Origin: Clostridium sp. MCC353
Lineage (GTDB): Bacteria; Bacillota; Clostridia; Lachnospirales; Lachnospiraceae
Direction: 5' to 3'
Assembly (NCBI RefSeq): GCF_018785315.1
Contig: NZ_WQPN01000109.1
Coordinates: 153,011 to 217,010 of the forward strand
DNA length: 64,000 nucleotides
The notes under the pieces were generated by a model. The model was given only the letters and a program-made list of their open reading frames with translations. It had not been told where the DNA came from and made no database searches. The position numbers were made by a program, and so were the translations under genes. Below, in pieces: positions 42,376 through 51,373 of this stretch; the first letter of the stretch is position 1; every line of letters starts with the position of its first letter.

Positions 42376-44860
42376 TAAAGAAATCCTGCGCCAATTCATG
42401 ATAGGAGCAATTCAGTCAGCAAGCGCCATTGTTGAATTAAACAAATTAATATCTCCTGGTTCATCCCCTAATGCACTACAGGAATCTGCAAAAGCTCGAT
42501 ATGTGACGGGGTTTATTCGCCGTTATCGGCAATATCTGGCTGGTAACGCATCCGACATGGATATCTGTCTAAATATCAGAGATTTATCGTTAATTTTGGG
42601 TCGTATAAAGGTCAATGACAGACTTTATAAATTGATTAAAGAGAAAGGCGTAGATCTGGGATTTCGGATAGAAGCCGATAATCAGATTTCTTGCGATTTG
42701 AAAATTCCCAATTGGTTATCACCTTCTCATTATGTTCGCGATGTGTACTCACTTAAGCAGGATGACGGGATTAATGCCAAACGGCCCTCATGCGGAGATA
42801 ATCTTTTAAGAACCCATACGGTATTCCAGCATTACAAGAGCTTTGAGCAAAAGATTGCTGTTCATACCGCATTAGCCCTACCAGATGGATACACTCTTCT
42901 GGTTTCACAACCCACCGGTGGTGGAAAGAGTCTTGTAACTCAAATGCTATCCAGTGTATCAGCCGGAATGACTTTGGTAATCGTTCCAACCGTAGCATTG
43001 GCTTTGGACCAGTATCATGCAGCTCAAGGAAACTTGAAGGATTCAACAGAAATCTATTGTTATAGAGGCGATCAATCTGCGGATAGTCGAGTATCTATCG
43101 TAAAGTCCATAAAGGAACAGAAAACTCGAATTCTCTTCACCTCGCCAGAGGCGATTTTTAAGAATACTGAATTATATAAACTTTTAGAAGCATCTGTGCA
43201 GAGTAGATTTCTGAAAAATGTGGTAATCGATGAAGCACATGTAATCCCGGATTGGGGAGTTTTCTTCCGACCGGACTTTCAGATTTTTTCAATTACTTTA
43301 CGAAAATGGCGCACTGCGTCCGGAGAAAAACTCAGAACTTATCTTCTCTCTGCAACCTTATCCGATGATGTTGTTGAAACATTATTTAAATTGTTTGGAC
43401 TTGAAGGAAAGAATAAGCAGGTACGGTGTGATACACTCCGTCAAGAACCTCGTTTCTATTTTCAATCCACAAGATCAAAAGCAGAACAAGATAAAAAAAC
43501 CATTGAGGCCATTAAATTACTGCCAAAACCGATGGTCGTCTACGTTCTCGAACCTCGCGAAGCAATTGACTTACAAAAACAGTTGAAAAACGAAGGCTTT
43601 TTGAATACCCCAGTTTTTACTGGAGAAACGAAGGAAAAAGACCGAGATACCATTCTATCTGGTTGGAAAAACCAGGAATACGATATCGTGCTAGCTACCT
43701 CGGCCTTTGGTATTGGTGTAGACAAGCCCGATGTAAGAACTATTATTCATGCATGTTGTCCCGAAAATCTCAGTCGCTTTTACCAAGAGGTAGGTCGTGG
43801 TGGTCGTGATAGGCTCCCGTCTCTAAGTCTGTTTATGCCTAACCAAAATAGTTATGAAGGCGATGTCAGAAGAGCATTAGGACTCGTTAATAAAAGGGTA
43901 CTCACGGTAGAGCGTGCAGTAATTAGGTGGAACAGTATGTTGCATAGTCCCTCGGCAATGATAGATGCTGATGAATGTGTTCTTGACACCGCCACTCCGC
44001 CAACTTCTATGACTGATGAACAGGCTGAATATGCTGGAAATCGAAATATTGCGTGGAATATCAATCTTTTGCTATTTCTGTATCGCACGGGATATATTGA
44101 CCTGCTAGATGCAAGTTATATCCAAGAAAACAAGGCTTATTCCGTAAGAGTTAAACTACTTAAGATTGAAGAATTATCTGATCCCGAGAAACTAACACAT
44201 AGTCTGGCCGAGCCAAGAGATACCGAGTATCAATCCCAAATGGCTGGATATCGAATCATTAGTGAGCTTGTTGCTTCGCCTAGATCTAAATGCTGGGGAC
44301 GTATATTTAAGCATTTATATCCGCTGTCAAAAGAAGTCTGTAACGGTTGCCCTGCGGACCCTGAAGGCAGAGTTACTACTGATGAAAACTATAAATTACG
44401 TTTAGACCCAGATATTCAATTAGCGCCTACAGTACCTAGCCGTAAGCTTGCACGTAATATTGCATCTTTTACCGAAATGGTTATCCGTAGAGAAGGTTCT
44501 GGTCCTTGTGCCGAGACTGAAGTCATTACCCTGGCAGAAAAAGCGAGTCAAAACCAAGTTGGTATATTCATCGCTCCAAACGAATTGCTCGCCAATGTTT
44601 CATCGGATTGTATAGTGCTGAACTACGATGAATTCTTTTTTGCAACAATCCACTGCCCTTATTTATTCGCAAATGGCATGGTATGTGTTCTTGATGGAGA
44701 TAATTTTTCAAAATCATCTCTATTCAAGCATGCAAGAAAACTAGAAAAATACGGATACAGATGTGTTTTATATTCCAACGAAAACGCACTTGTTATGAGC
44801 AACGGAAAAGCGCTTAGAGAATGTGTGGATGGATACACTATCACATTAAGCAAATTCTAA
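42368..44860 (+). CDS. RecQ-like DEAH helicase, DpdF-like
   Basis: An 830-residue SF2 helicase: Walker A PTGGGKS (182-188), DEAH (288-291), LLSATLSDDV, FGIGVDKPDVRTIIHACCPE and motif VI QEVGRGGRDR (473-482), all typical of RecQ-type enzymes. The N-terminal 150 residues and the C-terminal 330 residues have no RecQ zinc or HRDC domain that I can see; a CNGCP pair occurs near 660. This matches DpdF in size and neighbourhood. It overlaps the DpdE-like gene by eight bases and is followed after nine bases by the small DpdG-like gene, with an AAGGAGG site in between. Confidence 0.75.
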   Translation: MDSKEILRQFMIGAIQSASAIVELNKLISPGSSPNALQESAKARYVTGFIRRYRQYLAGNASDMDICLNIRDLSLILGRIKVNDRLYKLIKEKGVDLGFRIEADNQISCDLKIPNWLSPSHYVRDVYSLKQDDGINAKRPSCGDNLLRTHTVFQHYKSFEQKIAVHTALALPDGYTLLVSQPTGGGKSLVTQMLSSVSAGMTLVIVPTVALALDQYHAAQGNLKDSTEIYCYRGDQSADSRVSIVKSIKEQKTRILFTSPEAIFKNTELYKLLEASVQSRFLKNVVIDEAHVIPDWGVFFRPDFQIFSITLRKWRTASGEKLRTYLLSATLSDDVVETLFKLFGLEGKNKQVRCDTLRQEPRFYFQSTRSKAEQDKKTIEAIKLLPKPMVVYVLEPREAIDLQKQLKNEGFLNTPVFTGETKEKDRDTILSGWKNQEYDIVLATSAFGIGVDKPDVRTIIHACCPENLSRFYQEVGRGGRDRLPSLSLFMPNQNSYEGDVRRALGLVNKRVLTVERAVIRWNSMLHSPSAMIDADECVLDTATPPTSMTDEQAEYAGNRNIAWNINLLLFLYRTGYIDLLDASYIQENKAYSVRVKLLKIEELSDPEKLTHSLAEPRDTEYQSQMAGYRIISELVASPRSKCWGRIFKHLYPLSKEVCNGCPADPEGRVTTDENYKLRLDPDIQLAPTVPSRKLARNIASFTEMVIRREGSGPCAETEVITLAEKASQNQVGIFIAPNELLANVSSDCIVLNYDEFFFATIHCPYLFANGMVCVLDGDNFSKSSLFKHARKLEKYGYRCVLYSNENALVMSNGKALRECVDGYTITLSKF

Positions 44861-44869
44861 GGAGGGCCT

Positions 44870-45670
44870 ATGTTTAAGACAAATCCAGATGGTATGCGAA
44901 TGGAACCTACTCCCGAGCGTGTACTTTCTGTTTGCAGATTAATTGCTCAAAAGAGCATAACCCATGAGGAACTACGTCAAGCAATGACTATGGGTCAGAG
45001 CGGTGAAAAAGAAGTTGATCAGATTAACAAATCTTTGTCAGTTGCCTTAGAAGAGTTAAATATTGTCAGAACGAAGGATAATTTGATCGAACTTGCGGTT
45101 AACCCAATGGTTGTTGCGTCGCCAGTAAACTTCCGGCGACACATTGGAATCACCACTCTTTTGAAAAAAGACACAACGTTTCATCTATTTACAAAATGGG
45201 TAATTTCAAAAAATGAAGAAATCTTCGCATTGAAAACATGGGAATCCATGGCAAAAACCTGTGGATCTCAAGTGTCTGAACTTTCTAATATGAGTGAAAA
45301 CGCTGCCCTTGGTTGGCGTTTTTGGGCTACATTTTTAGGTTTTGGATATTTGAGTGGAACAATAATTATTCCCAATATGAAAATCAGAATAGAAGATATT
45401 TTGGCAACTACTTTTGCAGAAAAATTCAACTATGACCTGGCTATACGAGCAACAGATTTTATTACTTGGATATCCACAAAAGTACCTGAGGTAGACATGT
45501 CGGGAAAATTGCCATTAGCATTTTCAGCAGGGTTAAGAACCTTACATGAATTGGGGTTAATCAAGCTTGAAACATGGCGAGATTCTAATCGAATCTTCTT
45601 ATATCCTGTTGACGGTGATCCTATCAATGACTTTTCTCACATTACGGTTAGAAAGGAGGTTGCAAAATGA
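44870..45670 (+). CDS. DpdG-like protein
   Basis: This 266-residue protein lacks enzymatic motifs. The N-terminal 70 residues look like a winged helix (PTPERVLSVCRLIAQKSITH, HEELRQAMTMG), and the rest is helical with a conserved-looking WRFWATFLGFGYLSG. I assign it as DpdG-like because it sits between the RecQ-like helicase and the large ATPase, as dpdG does, and has about the right length; direct sequence comparison was not possible. Its stop overlaps the ATPase start (ATGA), so the two are coupled and probably form a complex. Confidence 0.6.
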   Translation: MFKTNPDGMRMEPTPERVLSVCRLIAQKSITHEELRQAMTMGQSGEKEVDQINKSLSVALEELNIVRTKDNLIELAVNPMVVASPVNFRRHIGITTLLKKDTTFHLFTKWVISKNEEIFALKTWESMAKTCGSQVSELSNMSENAALGWRFWATFLGFGYLSGTIIIPNMKIRIEDILATTFAEKFNYDLAIRATDFITWISTKVPEVDMSGKLPLAFSAGLRTLHELGLIKLETWRDSNRIFLYPVDGDPINDFSHITVRKEVAK

Positions 45671-48600
45671 GTTGGGAGCAATACAAATCCGCAATGGAGC
45701 GTTACGCCATAAAGACGGATGATATGGCAACAGAAGACGCCTATTTCATGTCCACTCACATGCCTTTCTCACAATTGGCCGTATACGAAGGTGGACGTAC
45801 TCAAAGCGCACCCAAGATGTATAGCGAAGAGGAAGTCTTTGCTCAGCTTATATGCAATCCTGATAATGACCATCGAATGATTATCGTCAGAGGTGATAAC
45901 GGTACCGGTAAGTCGCATCTTATTCGTTTCTTGAAAGCCAGACTGGAAGGGAGCCCAGCCACAGTTTATAATCCAACAACTGAGCAGCTGATTTTTCTGC
46001 GTCGTTTGAATAACTCCGTGCGAGGGGTCTTCTCTCAATTAATTGAACAGGATGTTATAAAAGATCCTGCTGTTAGTCAGAAGATAAAAAAATTCATAGC
46101 CTCATCTGATTCTAAAGATGAGGCTGCATTCCTAACAGATATCCTGTATTCTTATATTGTAGCGGTTAGTAACGATCAAACTGGCAATACATACAAGCCT
46201 GTAATATGCCGCGACATTTCCAGTTATCTGTCTGACAGCCGTGTAAAAGATCACCTTCTTCGTGAGGGAGGTGCTATTTCAAGATGCTACACTGTTATTA
46301 CAGCACCAAGCAATCAAGTGTTAAAAACTACAGAAGTCTTTACAGATGAAGACTTTGATGTGCGCAAAATTATTACTGCCGTAATCAAGCAGGGCGATCC
46401 TCAGGCATCCGATTTTGCATCTACTATCAAGGGCGATCGAGATGAAATACATAAACTGGTTAATTACTTAAACCGTTTTACGAGTGAAGTTGTTAAACGC
46501 TGCGCTGACATTTCAAGTGAAAGTGCAAAAGCTGTTTTTGAGCAACTCCGAAAAGATCTAAAAAGGCAAGGAAAAAATCTCACACTGTTTATTGAGGACT
46601 TTACGGGATTCACGGGTATTGACTCAGAACTGATTACCGTATTATCTACAGAGCATGGCGGCGATTATGCAGACCTCTGCCGTGTTACCTCAATTATTGG
46701 TATCACAAATGACTACTACGACCAGTTTCGTGATAATTTCACCGATCGTGTTACCCATCAGATTAGTCTTACCGATGAATCATTTGGAAGCCCTGAATTC
46801 CTGACGCAAATGGCAGGGCGCTATATTAATTCTATTTATTGTGATGCCACAACCTTACGCGAATGGAATGATCATGGGGCAGATTTTAACTCGCTGCCGA
46901 TCAACACTTTTGTACCTCCTTGCGAATGGGATACTGTTAAAATCGGTTCGAAAGAAACAACTATTTATCCCTTCAACAAAACGTCACTCGTTGCGCTTTA
47001 TGAAAGCTTACCCGTAAAGAGTCCTCGTATGTTCCTAAAAGAGGTTTTACGTGCACAGCTAAAAGAATATTTTGATGGGAAGATTTATGGCGACGAATGG
47101 TATTTCCCTCTGAACCCAGGAAATGTCCAGATGAGCAAGGATCCACACAGTTCCGCTATTGATCGAATTGAAAGCCTTTCTCTTTGTGATCGAAGCCGTT
47201 TGAAAGCAATATTTGCTTTATGGGGAGATGGATCTGCTTCCGGAATCAAAGAGGCTGATGGAACCATTCGCTTTGGCGGAATCAACAAAAAATTCTTTGA
47301 CGATATTGGCTTGGATTCTTTCGAAGGAATTGGTGATTTAAAAACAGAAAATCAAACCACTGGTGATGGAACAACAGGCACAAAAAAACCGCAGAAACCC
47401 GAACCGCAAAAGCCAAGAGTTGATGAAGCAGCGAAAAGCTATCAGAAGTACAAAGACGATATCAACGGATGGTTCACAAAGAGTCAACCACTTAAATTTG
47501 ATGTAGACTATAGAACATGGCTTAGAGAACTAATCAAGGGTGGTGCATCCCAGGGTGGTGCTATCAACTGGCAAGATATTGGAATTCCCGCATACATTGC
47601 AGAGAAACGCCTGGAAGATTTAGGTGTATATTTCATCACCGATCAAAGCACGCCATTAAACCAAGACAAAGCTATCGTTCTAATGGATAAAAGTACATTA
47701 AGCCGTGATGCTCTTCTCGCGTTAAATGAACTGAAGTATTCAAAGGGGTGGGATTTTGATAGCGCAGCGTATTACCAACAACGGCTGATCACTTGGCTAG
47801 AGCGAGAAAAGGATTCCATCATCCAACGAGTTACCGCTTCAAAAGGCAACGAACCCGCTCTTCCTGTTATTGAATGGTGCCTAGTATTACAGTATCTTAA
47901 GGCAAAAATCTTTGGATGTAAGCTCGACAATACGAACAAATATACCTTCTTACATTCATTAATGTCGGATTTCACATATAAGGCCGATGACAAAAATAAG
48001 CGCGAGACAAAAGAATGGGGAGATCTGATTCAGTTCGTTCAAAACAGGAAATCTGAATTTGATAGTGCATATACCTTGCTCTGTAGATCGGTATCGACAA
48101 CGCAAGGTGCTGTCCACTATGCGGTTGATACCCAAAATGCCTCGTGCATTAGAGCGGACGAGTTGTTGTCTATTTTGAATAAGCTTAAGAATTGTAATTG
48201 GGACATCGAAGCTGAAATACCGTCCACGATACCCGATAAGCATCTCCTTTATAACCAGGCGGCTCTGCTCAAAAAGCTATATCCGAGCGTAATAAAAGTG
48301 GTTGTAGCAGAATCTGAAAAAGCCAAACAGGTTTCTTACAATATCGAAGAATATGTTGGACCCATTAATGAGGGAAATCTGTTACAAACGCTGAACGCGA
48401 TTCAGACCCTTTTTTCTGTCTTCGCTTCCAATGGAATCATTGGCAGCAATGAGATCCGTACAAAGTACGAATCTACACCCATTGATACTGCAAAGAAAAT
48501 TTTGAATGCAAGGGAATCTATAAAGAAGGCTGAAGAACAACGATCCAACGCAAAAAAACTGTCAGTATTTTCAAGAAACGCTTTACATGTTCTGGCGGAC

Positions 48601-48783
48601 TTTCTACGTGATTTACAGACAATTGCCGGCCTAGCCGAGAAAGAAGAAGCTACTGCAAACAAGGAATTAGCTAAGATCGACGGAATTGACGGTATTAATG
48701 AGATGTCCATTGCTGCTCTGGAAACTATGAAAAAGCTGTATGAATTCGTCGAAGCTACGGAGGTGTCTAATGCTACTCACTGA
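45667..48783 (+). CDS. Large P-loop ATPase, DpdH-like
   Basis: A 1038-residue protein. The N-terminal AAA-like domain has Walker A GDNGTGKS (76-83) and Walker B LTLFIEDFTGFTG (Glu310, Asp311). A Pro/Gln/Lys-rich linker near residue 575 (KKPQKPEPQKPRVDE) separates it from a helical C-terminal half ending in coiled coil. Size, ATPase position and gene order match DpdH. In the Dpd system this ATPase is part of the restriction complex. The downstream gene starts inside its last codons (14-base overlap). Confidence 0.7.
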   Translation: MSWEQYKSAMERYAIKTDDMATEDAYFMSTHMPFSQLAVYEGGRTQSAPKMYSEEEVFAQLICNPDNDHRMIIVRGDNGTGKSHLIRFLKARLEGSPATVYNPTTEQLIFLRRLNNSVRGVFSQLIEQDVIKDPAVSQKIKKFIASSDSKDEAAFLTDILYSYIVAVSNDQTGNTYKPVICRDISSYLSDSRVKDHLLREGGAISRCYTVITAPSNQVLKTTEVFTDEDFDVRKIITAVIKQGDPQASDFASTIKGDRDEIHKLVNYLNRFTSEVVKRCADISSESAKAVFEQLRKDLKRQGKNLTLFIEDFTGFTGIDSELITVLSTEHGGDYADLCRVTSIIGITNDYYDQFRDNFTDRVTHQISLTDESFGSPEFLTQMAGRYINSIYCDATTLREWNDHGADFNSLPINTFVPPCEWDTVKIGSKETTIYPFNKTSLVALYESLPVKSPRMFLKEVLRAQLKEYFDGKIYGDEWYFPLNPGNVQMSKDPHSSAIDRIESLSLCDRSRLKAIFALWGDGSASGIKEADGTIRFGGINKKFFDDIGLDSFEGIGDLKTENQTTGDGTTGTKKPQKPEPQKPRVDEAAKSYQKYKDDINGWFTKSQPLKFDVDYRTWLRELIKGGASQGGAINWQDIGIPAYIAEKRLEDLGVYFITDQSTPLNQDKAIVLMDKSTLSRDALLALNELKYSKGWDFDSAAYYQQRLITWLEREKDSIIQRVTASKGNEPALPVIEWCLVLQYLKAKIFGCKLDNTNKYTFLHSLMSDFTYKADDKNKRETKEWGDLIQFVQNRKSEFDSAYTLLCRSVSTTQGAVHYAVDTQNASCIRADELLSILNKLKNCNWDIEAEIPSTIPDKHLLYNQAALLKKLYPSVIKVVVAESEKAKQVSYNIEEYVGPINEGNLLQTLNAIQTLFSVFASNGIIGSNEIRTKYESTPIDTAKKILNARESIKKAEEQRSNAKKLSVFSRNALHVLADFLRDLQTIAGLAEKEEATANKELAKIDGIDGINEMSIAALETMKKLYEFVEATEVSNATH

Positions 48784-49444
48784 AACAATTCAAAAAAGTA
48801 TAACCGCCATTAAGCTGCGTAGAAATGCAACTGACAACAGGGCAAAAGCCGAGTCCTATTTCAAGGCTTTGACTCAGTTGGATCAGACGGCCAAAAACAT
48901 AGAAGACACCCTGAAATGTGCCATAGAAATGAAATCACAAGGCATTGTTGCGGAGCCAATACTAGTAGTAGAGGTAAAGGCTGATCTGCTTACTTGTATT
49001 GATTCATGCGGAAATGGTGTTTCTCCAGATTCTGCGGAACAGTTATCTTTAGCTACCGTAAAGTTGCTGGAGTCTAAAGGTGATGCGATTGCATCCTCAA
49101 TAAAAGTCGTCTGGAAAGACGCGGCAAGTACTTACGCTAAAGGGCCTGCAGGCTATCTTTCTATGATTGGAAGTCTGACTGATAGCCCTAAACAAGCTAA
49201 AGAGCTAGTTGATGGTATCAATAAAACCACCGAAGGTGATCCGTCCATCAGAGCAATATCCAAGCTTGTAACAGACGTTGCTGCTGCGAAGAAAATCATC
49301 GAAGCATTCTCAATCAGCTCGAAAATTGAGAGTTTCCTAAAAAAGGTATCCTCCCAACAGGCTACTGTTGCAGATCTGACACCAGATGTTACTGCTTGGT
49401 TAAAAGAGAAAAAGCTTATGGAAAAACTTAAGGTTAGATTCTAA
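48770..49444 (+). CDS. Unknown helical protein of the Dpd-like operon
   Basis: The protein has 224 residues from the ATG at 48770, which has a GGAGG site 8 bases upstream within the end of the ATPase gene; a frame start at 48740 lacks a site. It is helical with heptad-like regions (MLLTETIQKSITAIKLRRNA at the start) and has no catalytic motif. I do not recognise it. Tight coupling to the DpdH-like ATPase suggests a small partner subunit, perhaps filling the place of DpdI, but that is inference. Confidence 0.65.
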   Translation: MLLTETIQKSITAIKLRRNATDNRAKAESYFKALTQLDQTAKNIEDTLKCAIEMKSQGIVAEPILVVEVKADLLTCIDSCGNGVSPDSAEQLSLATVKLLESKGDAIASSIKVVWKDAASTYAKGPAGYLSMIGSLTDSPKQAKELVDGINKTTEGDPSIRAISKLVTDVAAAKKIIEAFSISSKIESFLKKVSSQQATVADLTPDVTAWLKEKKLMEKLKVRF

Positions 49445-49456
49445 GGAGAAATAACG

Positions 49457-49792
49457 ATGATGAAAGTTAATTGGGATGTCGAAGAACTGGTTGCGTTGAT
49501 AGACGTTTACTGTTCTTCAGGCAATATGTCTGCGTCTGATATCGATGAAAAGCTTAGCTCTCTTTCGGAAAGACTTGTTAAAAGAGCTGACAAGTTAGAA
49601 ATTGCACATGATGAAAAATTCAGAAATCTAAATGGAATGAAAATGATGTTCCAGAATGTTGTTTTCATTGCAACAGATGGGAAACAAGGTCTGTCTGCCG
49701 CTAGTTCAAGTATGCAGAAAGTATATTCACTCTTGCTTTCCAATCCGGAAGTTTTTGATATGATTCTTTCTGAGTTTAATCGAAAATATTAA
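49457..49792 (+). CDS. Small protein at the end of the Dpd-like operon
   Basis: A 111-residue helical protein (MMKVNWDVEELVALIDVYCS at the start), 12 bases after the previous gene with an AAGGAG site. It has no known motif. The DVEELVALIDVYC start is reminiscent of small helical DNA-binding or adaptor proteins, but I cannot assign a family. The convergent terminator follows 17 bases after its stop. Confidence 0.65.
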   Translation: MMKVNWDVEELVALIDVYCSSGNMSASDIDEKLSSLSERLVKRADKLEIAHDEKFRNLNGMKMMFQNVVFIATDGKQGLSAASSSMQKVYSLLLSNPEVFDMILSEFNRKY

Positions 49793-49808
49793 TACACCCT
49801 AAAAAAAC

Positions 49809-49841
49809 GAAGGAACAGCCTGCAAATCCGGCTGTCCCTTC
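49809..49841. terminator. Bidirectional terminator between the Dpd-like and Dnd operons
   Basis: GAAGGAACAGCC and GGCTGTCCCTTC pair with one mismatch around a 9-base loop. T-runs lie on the outgoing side of each strand (TGTTTT on plus, TTTTTTT on minus), so it can stop both convergent operons. Confidence 0.85.
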
Positions 49842-49845
49842 TGTT

Positions 49846-50976
49846 TTATACTATTGATTTTATATAATTACAAAATGCTGAGAAATCAGGGTTAACGTGA
49901 GCGTCCCACGACATACGAATTGCTTCACTAATTCGTTTTTCATCGAGCCCCATAGCGGTCAGCACATAACTTGGTGTATGGCTTCCAGAGTTACATGCTG
50001 ATCCATTTGAAAATGCATATTCGTCTTTTAAGGATACAAAATAGCTTTCTGCATCCACCCCGGAAAAGCTGATGTTGATTGTATTTGAAATACAATACTG
50101 TGGATCTCCATTAACCTGATACTTCAGTTCCTTTATAGCCGACAGCAAAGAAGCTTTTATTTCTGCACATTGTTTCATATGTTCGGCCGCTTCCTCATTA
50201 CAGAGTTTTACAGCAAGTGCAAAGCCGGCAACCAATGCTACTGGAGTAGTTCCAGGACGAAAACCGCGTTCTTGCTGTCCTCCAAATAGAAGCGGCTTAA
50301 CAGGTGGCCGACGATAAGTTTTATCTCGCTTCAGTATCAGCGCTCCGATGCCTTGCGGACCACCCAACTTGTGCGCAGTGATACTCATCATATTATATTT
50401 GACTTTTCGTAATGAATCATTCAGCTTTCCGAATCCCTGTGTCGCGTCAATATGGAAGTATGTTTTAGTTCCAGCAAGAGCCTCTCCAACTTCTTCAATC
50501 GGCTGAATAATGCCAGTTTCGCTATTCACGTGCATCATTGACACGAGAAGAGTTTTGTCAGTTACTAAGTCTAGAATCTGACTCGGCTTTATGCGACCTG
50601 TTTCGCCAGGAGATACAAAATCCACAACACACCCTTTCGATTGCAAATATTTCATAGCCTCCAGAATAGATTTGTGCTCTATTGATGTTGTGATAAAGTG
50701 ATTCCGTCCTGACTCTAGAGCATATTCAAGCAAACCAACCGTGGTCATGTTGTTACTCTCTGTGGAACCACTCGTAAATATAATATCTGTACTATCAATG
50801 CAAAGAACCTCTGCAATTGTTTTCCTTGCGTTTTCAACGATTTCCTTTGCATCCGTTCCAAAAGTATGGGTTCTACTATCGGCATTCCCATAATGAGAAC
50901 GGTATACTTCAATCATACGGTCTAAAACTCGTGCATCAACTGGTGAGGAAGCATTATAATCTAGATATACCGCCAT
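49846..50976 (-). CDS. dndA: Cysteine desulfurase DndA (IscS/NifS family)
   Basis: A 376-residue PLP enzyme. The Lys that binds PLP is Lys203 in ITAHKLGGPQG, the mobile-loop Cys328 is in AFSNGSACNSGSHTPSYVL, and the cofactor-binding TSGSTESNN (68-76) is present. In phosphorothioation it takes sulfur from cysteine and loads it on DndC. It is the last gene of the dnd operon, one base after dndE, whereas in many genomes dndA is divergent or replaced by a housekeeping IscS. The start ATG has a GGAG site within dndE. A bidirectional terminator follows immediately. Confidence 0.92.
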   Translation of the reverse strand: MAVYLDYNASSPVDARVLDRMIEVYRSHYGNADSRTHTFGTDAKEIVENARKTIAEVLCIDSTDIIFTSGSTESNNMTTVGLLEYALESGRNHFITTSIEHKSILEAMKYLQSKGCVVDFVSPGETGRIKPSQILDLVTDKTLLVSMMHVNSETGIIQPIEEVGEALAGTKTYFHIDATQGFGKLNDSLRKVKYNMMSITAHKLGGPQGIGALILKRDKTYRRPPVKPLLFGGQQERGFRPGTTPVALVAGFALAVKLCNEEAAEHMKQCAEIKASLLSAIKELKYQVNGDPQYCISNTINISFSGVDAESYFVSLKDEYAFSNGSACNSGSHTPSYVLTAMGLDEKRISEAIRMSWDAHVNPDFSAFCNYIKSIV

Positions 50977-50977
50977 A

Positions 50978-51373
50978 TTATTCTCCTTCTTTTGCTACTG
51001 CAGATTTTAGGAGGTCAGCACAATTCTTTAATACATCTCTCGAACTGTAATGGTTTATTCCCCTATTCAGGTGGAGACGGAAGTATTTCGCCAACGTCTT
51101 TTCATCGTCTCCAAATCCATCATTTATACATCTCTGACGAACTATTGCCTCATATATTTCTGAATACTCACCCGCAAAAGTCGACCAGTCCATTTCAACG
51201 TTGCTATCCGATAAAGGATCTATGCCTCCAGGAGGGGTTGGTTCTGCTAATGACCAACAAAGCGCCCAACGGCAGATAATATTCCAGTTTTGAATACCGG
51301 TTTTGGTTTTTATTCTAATCAGACGATCTTTTTCCGGCTGAGAAAGCTTAAAATGTTTTACGATCATAATCAT
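50978..51373 (-). CDS. dndE: DNA phosphorothioation protein DndE
   Basis: The 131-residue protein begins with a basic helix KHFKLSQPEKDRLIRIKTKT and ends with the conserved LHLNRGINHYSSRDVL. DndE proteins form a tetramer with a basic surface and bind nicked double-stranded DNA; they belong to the DndBCDE modification complex. Its start overlaps the dndD stop by four bases. Translation may start at Met1 or Met3. Confidence 0.88.
   Translation of the reverse strand: MIMIVKHFKLSQPEKDRLIRIKTKTGIQNWNIICRWALCWSLAEPTPPGGIDPLSDSNVEMDWSTFAGEYSEIYEAIVRQRCINDGFGDDEKTLAKYFRLHLNRGINHYSSRDVLKNCADLLKSAVAKEGE

Noticed and set aside
39151..44860. Presence of a DpdA-like transglycosylase
   Set aside because: Both large proteins here are helicases with clear P-loops, and no TGT-like protein is encoded in the window.
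32920..49792. DISARM or BREX system
   Set aside because: No DUF1998 protein, phospholipase D protein or DNA methyltransferase (DISARM), and no PglZ, BrxC-like protein or PglX (BREX). The gene order fits Dpd better.
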